A program made the translations under genes and the position numbers. From Candidatus Jorgensenbacteria bacterium (GTDB lineage Bacteria; Patescibacteriota; Minisyncoccia; UBA6257; GWB1-50-10), in assembly GCA_011050075.1 (NCBI GenBank), contig DRGK01000002.1, forward strand, positions 1 to 35,582: a stretch of 35,582 bases of DNA, read 5' to 3'. The stretch's first letter is position 1. Each line of letters begins with the position of its first letter. This document shows positions 9,142 to 16,461 of this stretch, in pieces. Below the pieces are notes generated by a model, which was not told the DNA's origin, did not search any database, and worked only from the letters and a program-made list of their open reading frames with translations.

Positions 9142-11487
9142 ATGCCAGTTTGGGTCCATATTACACTTGCAGGTATAGTAGGTATCGTAGGTATCGTGGG
9201 TATTTTTGTGACGCTGCGCGCGCGCAGACGCGCAGCGGTTGAGCGGTTGCGTACCAAGTTGTTCCTATTACGATTCCCACGGGGGAATCAAGAGGGAACC
9301 GACGTTATGCATGAGATAGGTCGCACTGAACAGTTATTTAGTGCGGTAGCGGGATTTCATCAACCAATTGTGTTTGAGGCGGCGGTGCCACATGTCGGCG
9401 AGGAGATTTTGTTTTATGCAGCGGTGCCATCACATATCGGTGATGCGTTTGTTCGTCAGGTGCACGCTATTTGGAGCGATGCATCAGTTGAGGAAGTTGA
9501 TGACTACAATATCTTTCATCATTCCGGTATTACGTTGGGCGGATGGGTGAAATCGAAGGAGGAGGCCATCATCCCCATTGCGACGTACCGCTATTCTGAG
9601 TCTGATACATTTCAACCTATTTTAGGCGGTCTGGCGAAGGTTGATGAGATGGGAGAGGGTGGTGCGGTGCAGGTGATACTGCGTCCGGCAGCTGCGTCTC
9701 ATAAGAGAGAGGTACAAAAATCACTCCAGTTGTTGCGCAAAGGCTGGAATTTGAAAGATTTACAGAAGCGCACGACCATATCTAATGTGTTTTCTGCACT
9801 TTCTGGTAAAGCACCTACGGAAGAGGAACGGCAGCGTGTAGATGAGAATACTATTCGTGCGGTGGAAGAAAAGGCGCGCAAACCGCTCCTGGAAGTTAAC
9901 GTGCGCCTCGTGGCTTCTGCCCCAAGCCAAGTGCAGGCAGAGTCAATTTTTAGTGGGCTTGTGTCTGCGTTCGCTCAGTTTAGTAGTCCGGACCGCAATG
10001 AGCTGTCGGTGGTAAAGGCGCGCAGTATTAAGAAATTTGCGCACCGATTCTCATTCCGTGAGTTCAGCGGGACACAGGCAATGGTGCTTAATACTGAGGA
10101 GGTAGCGAGTATTTTTCACTTTCCAACGCCATTTACTGATATGCCGCGCGTTAAATACTTAAAAGCAAAACAACTGGCTCCGCCGTCTGTGCTGCCAGAC
10201 GAAGGAACGCTCATTGGAGAAAGTGTGTATCGCGGTGAACGTCGATCAATTTACATCACTGATAATGACAGGCGTCGGCACGTGTATGCCATAGGTCAAA
10301 CCGGGACTGGTAAATCAACACTACTCATCAATATCGTGATGAGTGATATTGAGCGCGGCAAGGGTGTTGCGGTCATTGATCCTCATGGGGATCTGGTGCA
10401 GCACATTGCGAGCCTTATTCCAAAGCAGCGTCAAGATGATGTTATTATTTTCGACCCATCATCGCTCGAAAAACCACTCGGACTGAATATGTTGGAGTAC
10501 GACCTCAATCGACCGGAGGAAAAAACGTTCGTAGTGAATGAACTTATGGGTATTCTTGATAAGTTGTACGATTTAAAAACAACAGGTGGCCCTATGTTTG
10601 AGCAATATATGCGTAATGCCCTTCTTTTGCTTATGGATGATGCGGCACACGAAGTGCCGACGTTAATGGAGGTACCGCGCATTTTTACCGATGCAGATTA
10701 TCGTAACCAAAAACTCGCACGTATTACTAATCCATCGGTTATCGATTTTTGGGAAAAGGAAGCAGTTAAAGCTGGCGGCGAAGCATCACTGCAGAATATT
10801 ACACCGTATATTACATCAAAATTTAGCAGTTTCATCGCAAATGATTATATGCGCGTCATTATTGGTCAGGAGCGCTCGGCGTTCAATTTCCGAGAAATAA
10901 TGGACGAGGGCAAGATATTACTCGTGAACCTTTCAAAGGGTCGTATTGGGGACTTGAATGCGAACTTGTTGGGGATGATCATTGTTGGCAAGTTCTTAAT
11001 GGCAGCACTGGGTCGTGCTGACATACCAGAGAGCGAGCGTCGTGATTTTAATGTGGTTATTGATGAATTTCAGAACTTTACGACTGACTCCATTGCCACC
11101 ATCTTATCAGAAGCACGGAAGTATCGATTAAGTGTGACCTTGGCGCACCAGTTTATTGCCCAACTTAATGATAAAACGCGCGACGCGGTATTTGGTAATG
11201 TAGGCTCGTTCATAGCGTTTCGTGTTGGTGTTCAGGACGCCGAGTTCTTGGTAAAACAGTTTGAACCGTTTCTTGCCGTTGAAGATCTTGTGAACGTAGA
11301 TAACTATAATGCGTACGTGAAGCTGCTTGTGCGCGGAGAAACGGCGCGTCCGTTTAATATACAAACGTTTGTTACCGCACCGTACAATGAAGCAGAAGCG
11401 AGTGCGTTGTATGCTCGTTCAATGAGTCGATATGGTGTTCCAAAAGAAGAGGTTGAGCGTACTATTCGCCATCGTCTCCAACAGTAA
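9142..11487 (+). CDS. VirD4/TraG-like (HerA/FtsK superfamily) membrane-anchored ATPase
   Basis: N-terminal TM helix; Walker A AIGQTGTGKSTLLINIV; GVAVIDPHGDLVQHIASLIP; Walker B-like RDFNVVIDEFQNFTTDSIATILSEARKYRLSVTLAHQFIAQL. Confidence 0.92.
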   Translation: MPVWVHITLAGIVGIVGIVGIFVTLRARRRAAVERLRTKLFLLRFPRGNQEGTDVMHEIGRTEQLFSAVAGFHQPIVFEAAVPHVGEEILFYAAVPSHIGDAFVRQVHAIWSDASVEEVDDYNIFHHSGITLGGWVKSKEEAIIPIATYRYSESDTFQPILGGLAKVDEMGEGGAVQVILRPAAASHKREVQKSLQLLRKGWNLKDLQKRTTISNVFSALSGKAPTEEERQRVDENTIRAVEEKARKPLLEVNVRLVASAPSQVQAESIFSGLVSAFAQFSSPDRNELSVVKARSIKKFAHRFSFREFSGTQAMVLNTEEVASIFHFPTPFTDMPRVKYLKAKQLAPPSVLPDEGTLIGESVYRGERRSIYITDNDRRRHVYAIGQTGTGKSTLLINIVMSDIERGKGVAVIDPHGDLVQHIASLIPKQRQDDVIIFDPSSLEKPLGLNMLEYDLNRPEEKTFVVNELMGILDKLYDLKTTGGPMFEQYMRNALLLLMDDAAHEVPTLMEVPRIFTDADYRNQKLARITNPSVIDFWEKEAVKAGGEASLQNITPYITSKFSSFIANDYMRVIIGQERSAFNFREIMDEGKILLVNLSKGRIGDLNANLLGMIIVGKFLMAALGRADIPESERRDFNVVIDEFQNFTTDSIATILSEARKYRLSVTLAHQFIAQLNDKTRDAVFGNVGSFIAFRVGVQDAEFLVKQFEPFLAVEDLVNVDNYNAYVKLLVRGETARPFNIQTFVTAPYNEAEASALYARSMSRYGVPKEEVERTIRHRLQQ

Positions 11488-11489
11488 TT

Positions 11490-12158
11490 ATGAAGTCAGT
11501 ACGCTTATCTATAGTACTTCCTGTTCAGAAAGTACACGCACTGCCACTATTGCTCGTTGATATCGATTACATACTTCACACGTTGCGGTTGCGGTCGTTT
11601 GAAATACTGCTTCTGGTGCAGCATGGTGATGTGTTGAATAAAGATATGGTTGGACAATTTCGTAAGATTATACCGGTTCTTACGCAGGTTTTGTCAGATG
11701 ATATTTGCAGTACTGCACGTGGCGACCGTGTGGTGGTATACAATACAAGATTCAATATTTCTGAAAATGTATGGCGGGCGTTTACTCAGGTGCGCAGTCA
11801 AGATGCGCCAGTTGTTGTGATAACAGAAGATTACGATGCAGAAAATACAGTGGCGCGTTTGAGTGAGTATATATTTCGATTGATAACCAGACTATTGCAG
11901 CGTGCACTCGGATTATCTTTGAACCTTGCAGTTCCTGTCGGTGTGCGTCTCGTTGGGTATGCGCGTGAGGTCTGTACCGATACGGTGATATACACCGTGC
12001 CAGAGACAGTGTTTGCTGCGCAGATGCGCGGGCATCGGGTTGTAATTGTGCCAACGGTGACGGTTGGCACCGGTCAAAGATTTCGTGGGTACGTTGCAGT
12101 TTGGATAGCGCTTGTGCGAACGCGTATACAAAAAAAACAGTATCAGGAAAACACATGA
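11490..12158 (+). CDS. Glycosyltransferase family 2-like protein, apparently degenerate
   Basis: Start LSIVLPVQ...FEILLLVQHGD resembles the GT2/DPM synthase N-terminus; later residues recall the C-terminal part of the fold; no DxD seen. Confidence 0.5.
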   Translation: MKSVRLSIVLPVQKVHALPLLLVDIDYILHTLRLRSFEILLLVQHGDVLNKDMVGQFRKIIPVLTQVLSDDICSTARGDRVVVYNTRFNISENVWRAFTQVRSQDAPVVVITEDYDAENTVARLSEYIFRLITRLLQRALGLSLNLAVPVGVRLVGYAREVCTDTVIYTVPETVFAAQMRGHRVVIVPTVTVGTGQRFRGYVAVWIALVRTRIQKKQYQENT

Positions 12159-12922
12159 GATATCTTATTGGTAATTGGAAGATGAATCCGGAATCTGATG
12201 AGAAAGCAGTAGAGCTTGCACGGAGCGTCGAGCAAGGTGTTGCCGGCATTGAGAAGGTAACAACTATTGTTGTGCCCCCATACCCGTTTCTTGGCGCGGT
12301 TCACGCAGTTCTTGACCGCACACTTCTTGGTGCTCAAGATGTATTTTGGGAAGAGTCAGGCGCGTATACCGGTGAAGTTTCTGCTCATGAACTGCGTGAG
12401 GTCGGTGTGCGGTACGTGATTATTGGACACTCGGAGCGGCGTGCAATGGGAGAGAGTAATGTGGTGGTGAATAAGAAATTACGCGCAGTGCTTGAAGAAG
12501 AACTTATCGCGGTGCTGTGTGTTGGTGAATCAAAGGAAATACGAGTAAAAGGTACTACTGCAGCTCAAGCATTCGTGAAACAGCAACTTGAGGATAGTAT
12601 GAAGGGGATAAAGAACTGGAAATCGGGAATTGAGGATAATGTGATTATTGCGTATGAGCCGGTGTGGGCAATTGGTACCGGAGAGGAAGATGATCCACAG
12701 GATGCTGCTACAATGACACGATTCATTAAACAGTTATTAGTTACAAATTATGGGCTACGGGTTGCTGTTCTGTATGGTGGATCGACCGACGCGGCAAATG
12801 TTGCGGGATACATAGAAACAGGGATTATTGACGGTGTGCTTGTTGGTGGTGTGAGCTTAAAAGCAGATGAATTCATTGCTATGGCGCGGAATATAGAACG
12901 GGCGCGTGAGGTGGAGAAATAA
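12155..12922 (+). CDS. tpiA: Triosephosphate isomerase
   Basis: GNWKMN, VIIGHSERR, IAYEPVWAIGTG, VLYGGS, GVLVGGVSLK. Confidence 0.97.
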   Translation: MRYLIGNWKMNPESDEKAVELARSVEQGVAGIEKVTTIVVPPYPFLGAVHAVLDRTLLGAQDVFWEESGAYTGEVSAHELREVGVRYVIIGHSERRAMGESNVVVNKKLRAVLEEELIAVLCVGESKEIRVKGTTAAQAFVKQQLEDSMKGIKNWKSGIEDNVIIAYEPVWAIGTGEEDDPQDAATMTRFIKQLLVTNYGLRVAVLYGGSTDAANVAGYIETGIIDGVLVGGVSLKADEFIAMARNIERAREVEK

Positions 12923-12937
12923 TTCTTATCTCTATTG

Positions 12938-12965
12938 TTGACAAGGTTTTCCTGTCGTATACAAT
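12938..12965 (+). promoter_or_regulatory. Sigma70-type promoter in front of the ncRNA candidate
   Basis: TTGACA (12938-12943), 16 nt spacer, TACAAT (12960-12965). Confidence 0.7.
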
Positions 12966-12968
12966 TGT

Positions 12969-13198
12969 GGGTAGCTATTTCTTGATGTGGTCTCAAAGAC
13001 CAGTGTGCGGATGGCACCGATGGTAGTGGTGAGAAAGTGAATCGAGGCGCCCGGGGTTTTACCGTGGGATGCAATGGTCAGATTTTGTCTTCTGGCCAAA
13101 TCCGGTCCGAGGCAGCCTCCTCTTCTCTAGCCCTGCGCTTACTACGCCGTGCGGTGTTCATGAAGCCCCCTTCAAATTTTTGGAGGGGGCTATTTTTT
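12969..13198 (+). ncRNA. Candidate structured non-coding RNA (family unassigned; 6S-like rod is one possibility)
   Basis: No credible + strand ORF. Own promoter, 5' hairpin TGGTCT-CAA-AGACCA, nested helices CACCG/CGGTG, GTAGT/ACTAC, GAGAA/TTCTC, GAGGC/GCCTC, GGAT/ATCC and apical TGGTCAGA/TCTGGCCA, strong terminator. Confidence 0.65.
13164..13198 (+). terminator. Strong intrinsic terminator of the ncRNA candidate
   Basis: AGCCCCCTTCA-AATTTT-TGGAGGGGGCT (11 bp, one G-T) followed by ATTTTTT. Confidence 0.9.
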
Positions 13199-13202
13199 GA
13201 AT

Positions 13203-13230
13203 AAAAAAGCCGAACAGGTTGTTCGGCTTT
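13203..13230 (-). terminator. Intrinsic terminator of the convergent minus-strand gene (possibly bidirectional)
   Basis: AAAGCCGAACA-GGT-TGTTCGGCTTT perfect 11-bp stem with T6 on the minus strand. Confidence 0.85.
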
Positions 13231-13248
13231 ATGTATGTGGAATTTTAC

Positions 13249-13725
13249 TTATAAAGACAGAGCAATGTAGAAAATAATAGTGGTTGCTACAATAATCTCA
13301 ATTGCGAGTGCACAATATACCGTGCCTTTGGTGATTAACGTGTTCTCCGTGTACATATTGACAGACTTCTTCCCTACCTGTGTGATGCCTCCAATAAGGA
13401 TAATTGGAAATACAGAAACGGAAGCTGCGATGATCATTGAGAGAACATCAGTCATGGGTAGTAGTATGAAACTGCCTATAGCGGAAGCGATGAGGAATGC
13501 AATGCTGAGCGGCAGCATACTTACTTGGATAACGTATGAAGCGGCGCTCGAACCGAGTATGAAAAAACCAGCACCCAACAAGAGTAGGGTAATAAGTTTC
13601 GCCGCGGCGTCGTAAGTACTGAGTAAATCACTCATAAAGAGCAGCGCTATGAGGAACGCAACGATGCTTCCAATAGTCACGAGTACCTGGGAACCGATAA
13701 GGACTGAAAGATTTCTCGCCTTCAT
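13249..13725 (-). CDS. Hypothetical membrane protein
   Basis: 158 aa, about five hydrophobic segments; flanked by a terminator at its 3' end. Confidence 0.75.
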   Translation of the reverse strand: MKARNLSVLIGSQVLVTIGSIVAFLIALLFMSDLLSTYDAAAKLITLLLLGAGFFILGSSAASYVIQVSMLPLSIAFLIASAIGSFILLPMTDVLSMIIAASVSVFPIILIGGITQVGKKSVNMYTENTLITKGTVYCALAIEIIVATTIIFYIALSL

Positions 13726-13874
13726 TTTATAGTTCCTTTTTATGATGATGTTAATGTGCGTTTAGTATATATGTATGGTAGACAATTTTGTCATGATTTG
13801 TCAACTTAATAATGTGCGGCACAGTAAAACCCCGCGGATATTCGCGGGATATAGAACGTCTTGAAGGTTTATGG

Positions 13875-13903
13875 TTGACCGTTAGGTCTGTGCAAAGGAT
13901 AAT
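13875..13903 (+). promoter_or_regulatory. Leaderless promoter: TTGACC, 17 nt, GATAAT, 6 nt, ATG
   Basis: -35 at 13875-13880, -10 at 13898-13903, ATG at 13910. Confidence 0.75.
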
Positions 13904-13909
13904 GATTGT

Positions 13910-14506
13910 ATGAAGAAGAAAGTGATTATTGTGCACGGTTGGGGAGGGTATCCTGAGGAGGGATGGTTTCCGTGGCTGAAACGAGAGTTGGAAAAAAAGG
14001 GATTTACCGTTACTGTGCCGCAGATGCCGAACCCGGAAGAACCGAAGATTGAAGCGTGGGTTTCTCACCTCGCCGAGGTTGTTGGTGAGCCGGACGAGCA
14101 TACCTACTTCGTCGGGCACAGTATTGGTTGTCAGACAATACTTCGGTACTTGGAAACCATTGACGCGAAGGTTGGCCTGCCTGCGCAGGCAGGAGGCGCT
14201 GTGCTCGTTGCAGGGTTTTTTGATGTACTTACCGGCTTGGAGGGTGAAGAAGAACGAGCGATTGTAAAACCGTGGCTTGAGACGCCAATTGATTTTGAAA
14301 AAGTGAAGCAAGCTGCGGATAATTTTGTGGCGATTCTCTCGGACAATGACCCATTTGTGCCGCTTGAAGAGAACAAGAAAATATTTGAAGAAAAACTTGG
14401 TGCGAGAGTGTTTGTAGAAAGTAACAAAGGACACTTCAGCGGTCCTACGGATAAGTGTACGGAACTTCCTATTACACTTGAGGCAGTTCTTGCACTGGAG
14501 GATTAG
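13910..14506 (+). CDS. Alpha/beta hydrolase, RBBP9/YdeN-like
   Basis: VIIVHGWGGYPEEGWFPWLKRELEKKGFTV, FVGHSIGCQTILRYLE, ILSDNDPFVP, GHF. Confidence 0.9.
   Translation: MKKKVIIVHGWGGYPEEGWFPWLKRELEKKGFTVTVPQMPNPEEPKIEAWVSHLAEVVGEPDEHTYFVGHSIGCQTILRYLETIDAKVGLPAQAGGAVLVAGFFDVLTGLEGEEERAIVKPWLETPIDFEKVKQAADNFVAILSDNDPFVPLEENKKIFEEKLGARVFVESNKGHFSGPTDKCTELPITLEAVLALED
14176..14193. repeat. 18-bp perfect GC-rich palindrome within a CDS
   Basis: CCTGCCTGC|GCAGGCAGG, encoding LPAQA(G) in the hydrolase frame. Confidence 0.85.
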
Positions 14507-14588
14507 AAACGCTTGATTTATTTGTAATTCTATTGTATAGTACTTGCAGTTATTTTATACAACTCATTCACACATAGGAGAATGAATT

Positions 14589-14759
14589 ATGGCGCAGGGA
14601 AAGTATGAGTACGTTGCAAAAGGGAAAGATGGCGATAATGAAAGTGTTACGCCTGTTACGCTTCGAGCCGATTCGGATAGCGAGGCATGGAAAGTAGTAC
14701 GCGACAAGCTTAAATTATATGATGCCAAGCTATACCGCGAAGTTGATAATGATTCATAA
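14589..14759 (+). CDS. Small hypothetical protein, 56 aa (below the ORF track cutoff)
   Basis: MAQGKYEYVAKGKDGDNESVTPVTLRADSDSEAWKVVRDKLKLYDAKLYREVDNDS*. Promoter TTGATT-17 nt-TATAGT (14536-14541) upstream, terminator just downstream. Confidence 0.75.
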   Translation: MAQGKYEYVAKGKDGDNESVTPVTLRADSDSEAWKVVRDKLKLYDAKLYREVDNDS

Positions 14760-14769
14760 TAACAAACTA

Positions 14770-14795
14770 GCCGTCGAGTACATCGGCGGCTTTTT
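14770..14795 (+). terminator. Intrinsic terminator after the 56-aa gene
   Basis: GCCGTCGA-GTACA-TCGGCGGC (8 bp, one G-T) followed by T5. Confidence 0.8.
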
Positions 14796-15258
14796 ATTTT
14801 TCTTCGTTGCTAATATTCTTTGCAAGTTTTTCTAATTTTTTATCGTCAGCGCGTTTGTAGTCATGTGATGAGATGTATCCCTCATACGTATTAAAGTATT
14901 TATCTACCTTCGATTCGAGCGGTCTCCACTCCGGTGTGTTGGTTCCGTGCATTGGGAATAGTTTTGTATGTACATGGTCAATACCAAACCCTTCGGCGAT
15001 GAGACCTGTTCTGCCGACGTCTTCCAGTTTTGCATCCAAGAGCTTCGCTACCTGTTTAGTGGCGCGCATCAGATCTGCGAGTACGTCATCTGGTAGATCA
15101 AAGGCGTAGCTCGGATAATGCTGTTTTGGAATCACAACTGAAAACCCTTCGGTGTTTGGGAAAATAGAGAGAAATGCGAGATATGTATCATCTTCCCAGA
15201 TTTTGTGTGCCGGTGCTTCACCGCGCACAATTTTACAGAACACACAGTTTTTTTCCAT
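14794..15258 (-). CDS. HIT family (histidine triad) protein
   Basis: MEKNCVFCKIVRGEAPAHKIWEDDTYLAFL...GFGIDHVHTKLFPMH. Track start is too long; ATG at 15258 follows minus-strand TATAAT (15268-15273) by 9 nt. Confidence 0.93.
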   Translation of the reverse strand: MEKNCVFCKIVRGEAPAHKIWEDDTYLAFLSIFPNTEGFSVVIPKQHYPSYAFDLPDDVLADLMRATKQVAKLLDAKLEDVGRTGLIAEGFGIDHVHTKLFPMHGTNTPEWRPLESKVDKYFNTYEGYISSHDYKRADDKKLEKLAKNISNEEK

Positions 15259-15327
15259 GATTATAGTATTATAGTATATGCGAGGAACGTAGTAACGCCA
15301 ACAGTGATTTGTACAAACTATGGGTGG

Positions 15328-15333
15328 TATACT
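15328..15333 (+). promoter_or_regulatory. Extended -10 box (TGGTATACT), 7 nt before ATG 15341
   Basis: TGGTATACT-CACTAAT-ATG; supports a start at 15341, not 15320. Confidence 0.65.
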
Positions 15334-15340
15334 CACTAAT

Positions 15341-15772
15341 ATGGACCACGTGGCGATTATGAAAAAATCTTGGGGATTACTACCGAGAATTCTGGAAGGT
15401 GCGAAAACAATAGAGTCACGGTGGTACAAGACGCGCGTGGCGCCATGGGACAGAATACAAGGAGGCGATGCTATATATTTCAAGGATTCCGGTGCGCCGG
15501 TTACATTAAAGGGTATGGTGACTAAGGTATTGCAGTTTGAAGTGAAGCGCGATGGTGAAGCAATAGATATTACCAAACGATTTGCTGGTGGTCTGGGTTT
15601 CTCTCGTGTACCGGATGCTGTACTAAACTATATTTCTGGAAAGAGATATGGAATACTCGTGTTTTTTGATTCTGTGGAAAAAGTAAAGCCATTCAATATT
15701 AATAAGGCAGGTTTCGGAATGATGAGTGCATGGATTAGTGTCGATAATGTGAATAAGATTAAAAGAGTATGA
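15341..15772 (+). CDS. ASCH/PUA-like domain protein (tentative)
   Basis: IMKKSWGLLPRILEGAKTIESRWYKTRVAPWDRIQGGDAIYFKDSGAPVTLKGMVTKV resembles the ASCH pattern (K..I..G.KTIE.R......I..GD.I.F). Confidence 0.65.
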   Translation: MDHVAIMKKSWGLLPRILEGAKTIESRWYKTRVAPWDRIQGGDAIYFKDSGAPVTLKGMVTKVLQFEVKRDGEAIDITKRFAGGLGFSRVPDAVLNYISGKRYGILVFFDSVEKVKPFNINKAGFGMMSAWISVDNVNKIKRV

Positions 15773-15780
15773 TTTTTTAA

Positions 15781-16078
15781 ATGCGTGAAATAGAAATACT
15801 CGTAGAGATACATGAGAATGCGAATGTTGTAGAAGAGTAAGAAAACGTTTCGTGCTGATAACTTATTAATAGACATAGAACAGGTACCGGGTATTGGGTT
15901 ATTTCTGGAGGTTGAAGCTATGGATGTACCGGACGATGAGCGTGTGGAAGACGTGAAACAGCGCATTAGGAAGTTTATCGATACGCTTGGTATTCAGGTA
16001 AGTCAGGAGCTACAGATAGGGAAAGCTGAGCATGCACTCATCAAAAAACACGGCTCAGCATGGTTTGATGTGATGTAG
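15781..16078 (+). pseudogene. Decayed CYTH-domain (class IV adenylate cyclase / thiamine triphosphatase-like) gene
   Basis: N-terminal MREIEILVEIHENANVVEE* (15781-15840) then, in another frame, DNLLIDIEQVPGIGLFLEVEAMDVPDDERVEDVKQRIRKFIDTLGI...*; the middle of the domain is missing. Confidence 0.6.
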
Positions 16079-16184
16079 GAGTATGGGGTTGACATATGTA
16101 TAGTAACCCTATACTGTGTATGTGCGTTATACGCAAGTAGAGAGTGGTCGAGTCTGCTATTAAACGTTAACAAAAAACTTACTC

Positions 16185-16382
16185 ATGGAAGGAGTTATCA
16201 AGAAGCTCACCGACAAGGGATTTGGTTTCATTGGAAGGGAAGGAGAGGAGAAAGACCTTTTCTTTCACTCTAACAATCTCGTTGGTGTAGGATTTGATGA
16301 TCTACGAGAAGGGGACAACGTCACCTTTGAGCTTGAGCAGTCGGACAAGGGTCCAGCTGCAGTAAATGTAGAAAAAGCGTAG
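16185..16382 (+). CDS. Cold shock domain protein
   Basis: MEGVIKKLTDKGFGFIGREGEEKDLFFHSNNL...REGDNVTFELEQSDKGPAAVNVEKA. Confidence 0.93.
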   Translation: MEGVIKKLTDKGFGFIGREGEEKDLFFHSNNLVGVGFDDLREGDNVTFELEQSDKGPAAVNVEKA

Positions 16383-16400
16383 ATTTTCTAAGATAGACAA

Positions 16401-16429
16401 AACAACCCCGACATATGTCGGGGTTGTTT
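16401..16429 (+). terminator. Intrinsic terminator after the cold-shock gene
   Basis: AACAACCCCGACATATGTCGGGGTTGTT perfect palindrome with a T-rich 3' arm. Confidence 0.8.
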
Positions 16430-16448
16430 CTATGATGACCACACAATG

Positions 16449-16454
16449 TATAAT
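16449..16454 (+). promoter_or_regulatory. -10 box TATAAT, 7 nt before ATG 16462
   Basis: TATAAT-AAACGGT-ATG. Confidence 0.6.
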
Positions 16455-16461
16455 AAACGGT

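Noticed and set aside
12969-13198. Assignment of the ncRNA candidate to SRP RNA, tmRNA or RNase P
   Set aside because: No GGAA tetraloop/AGCAGC SRP domain, no tRNA-like CCA end or tag ORF, no GAGGAAAGUCCGGGC or ACAGAA P-RNA blocks; left unassigned.
13751-14434. 227-aa minus-strand ORF opposite the hydrolase
   Set aside because: Antisense to a well-supported RBBP9-like hydrolase; the composition is not protein-like.
15259-15576. N-terminal extension of the HIT ORF given by the track
   Set aside because: HIT proteins start near MEKNCVFCKI, and minus-strand TATAAT boxes lie immediately upstream of that ATG; the extension also overlaps the divergent ASCH-like gene.
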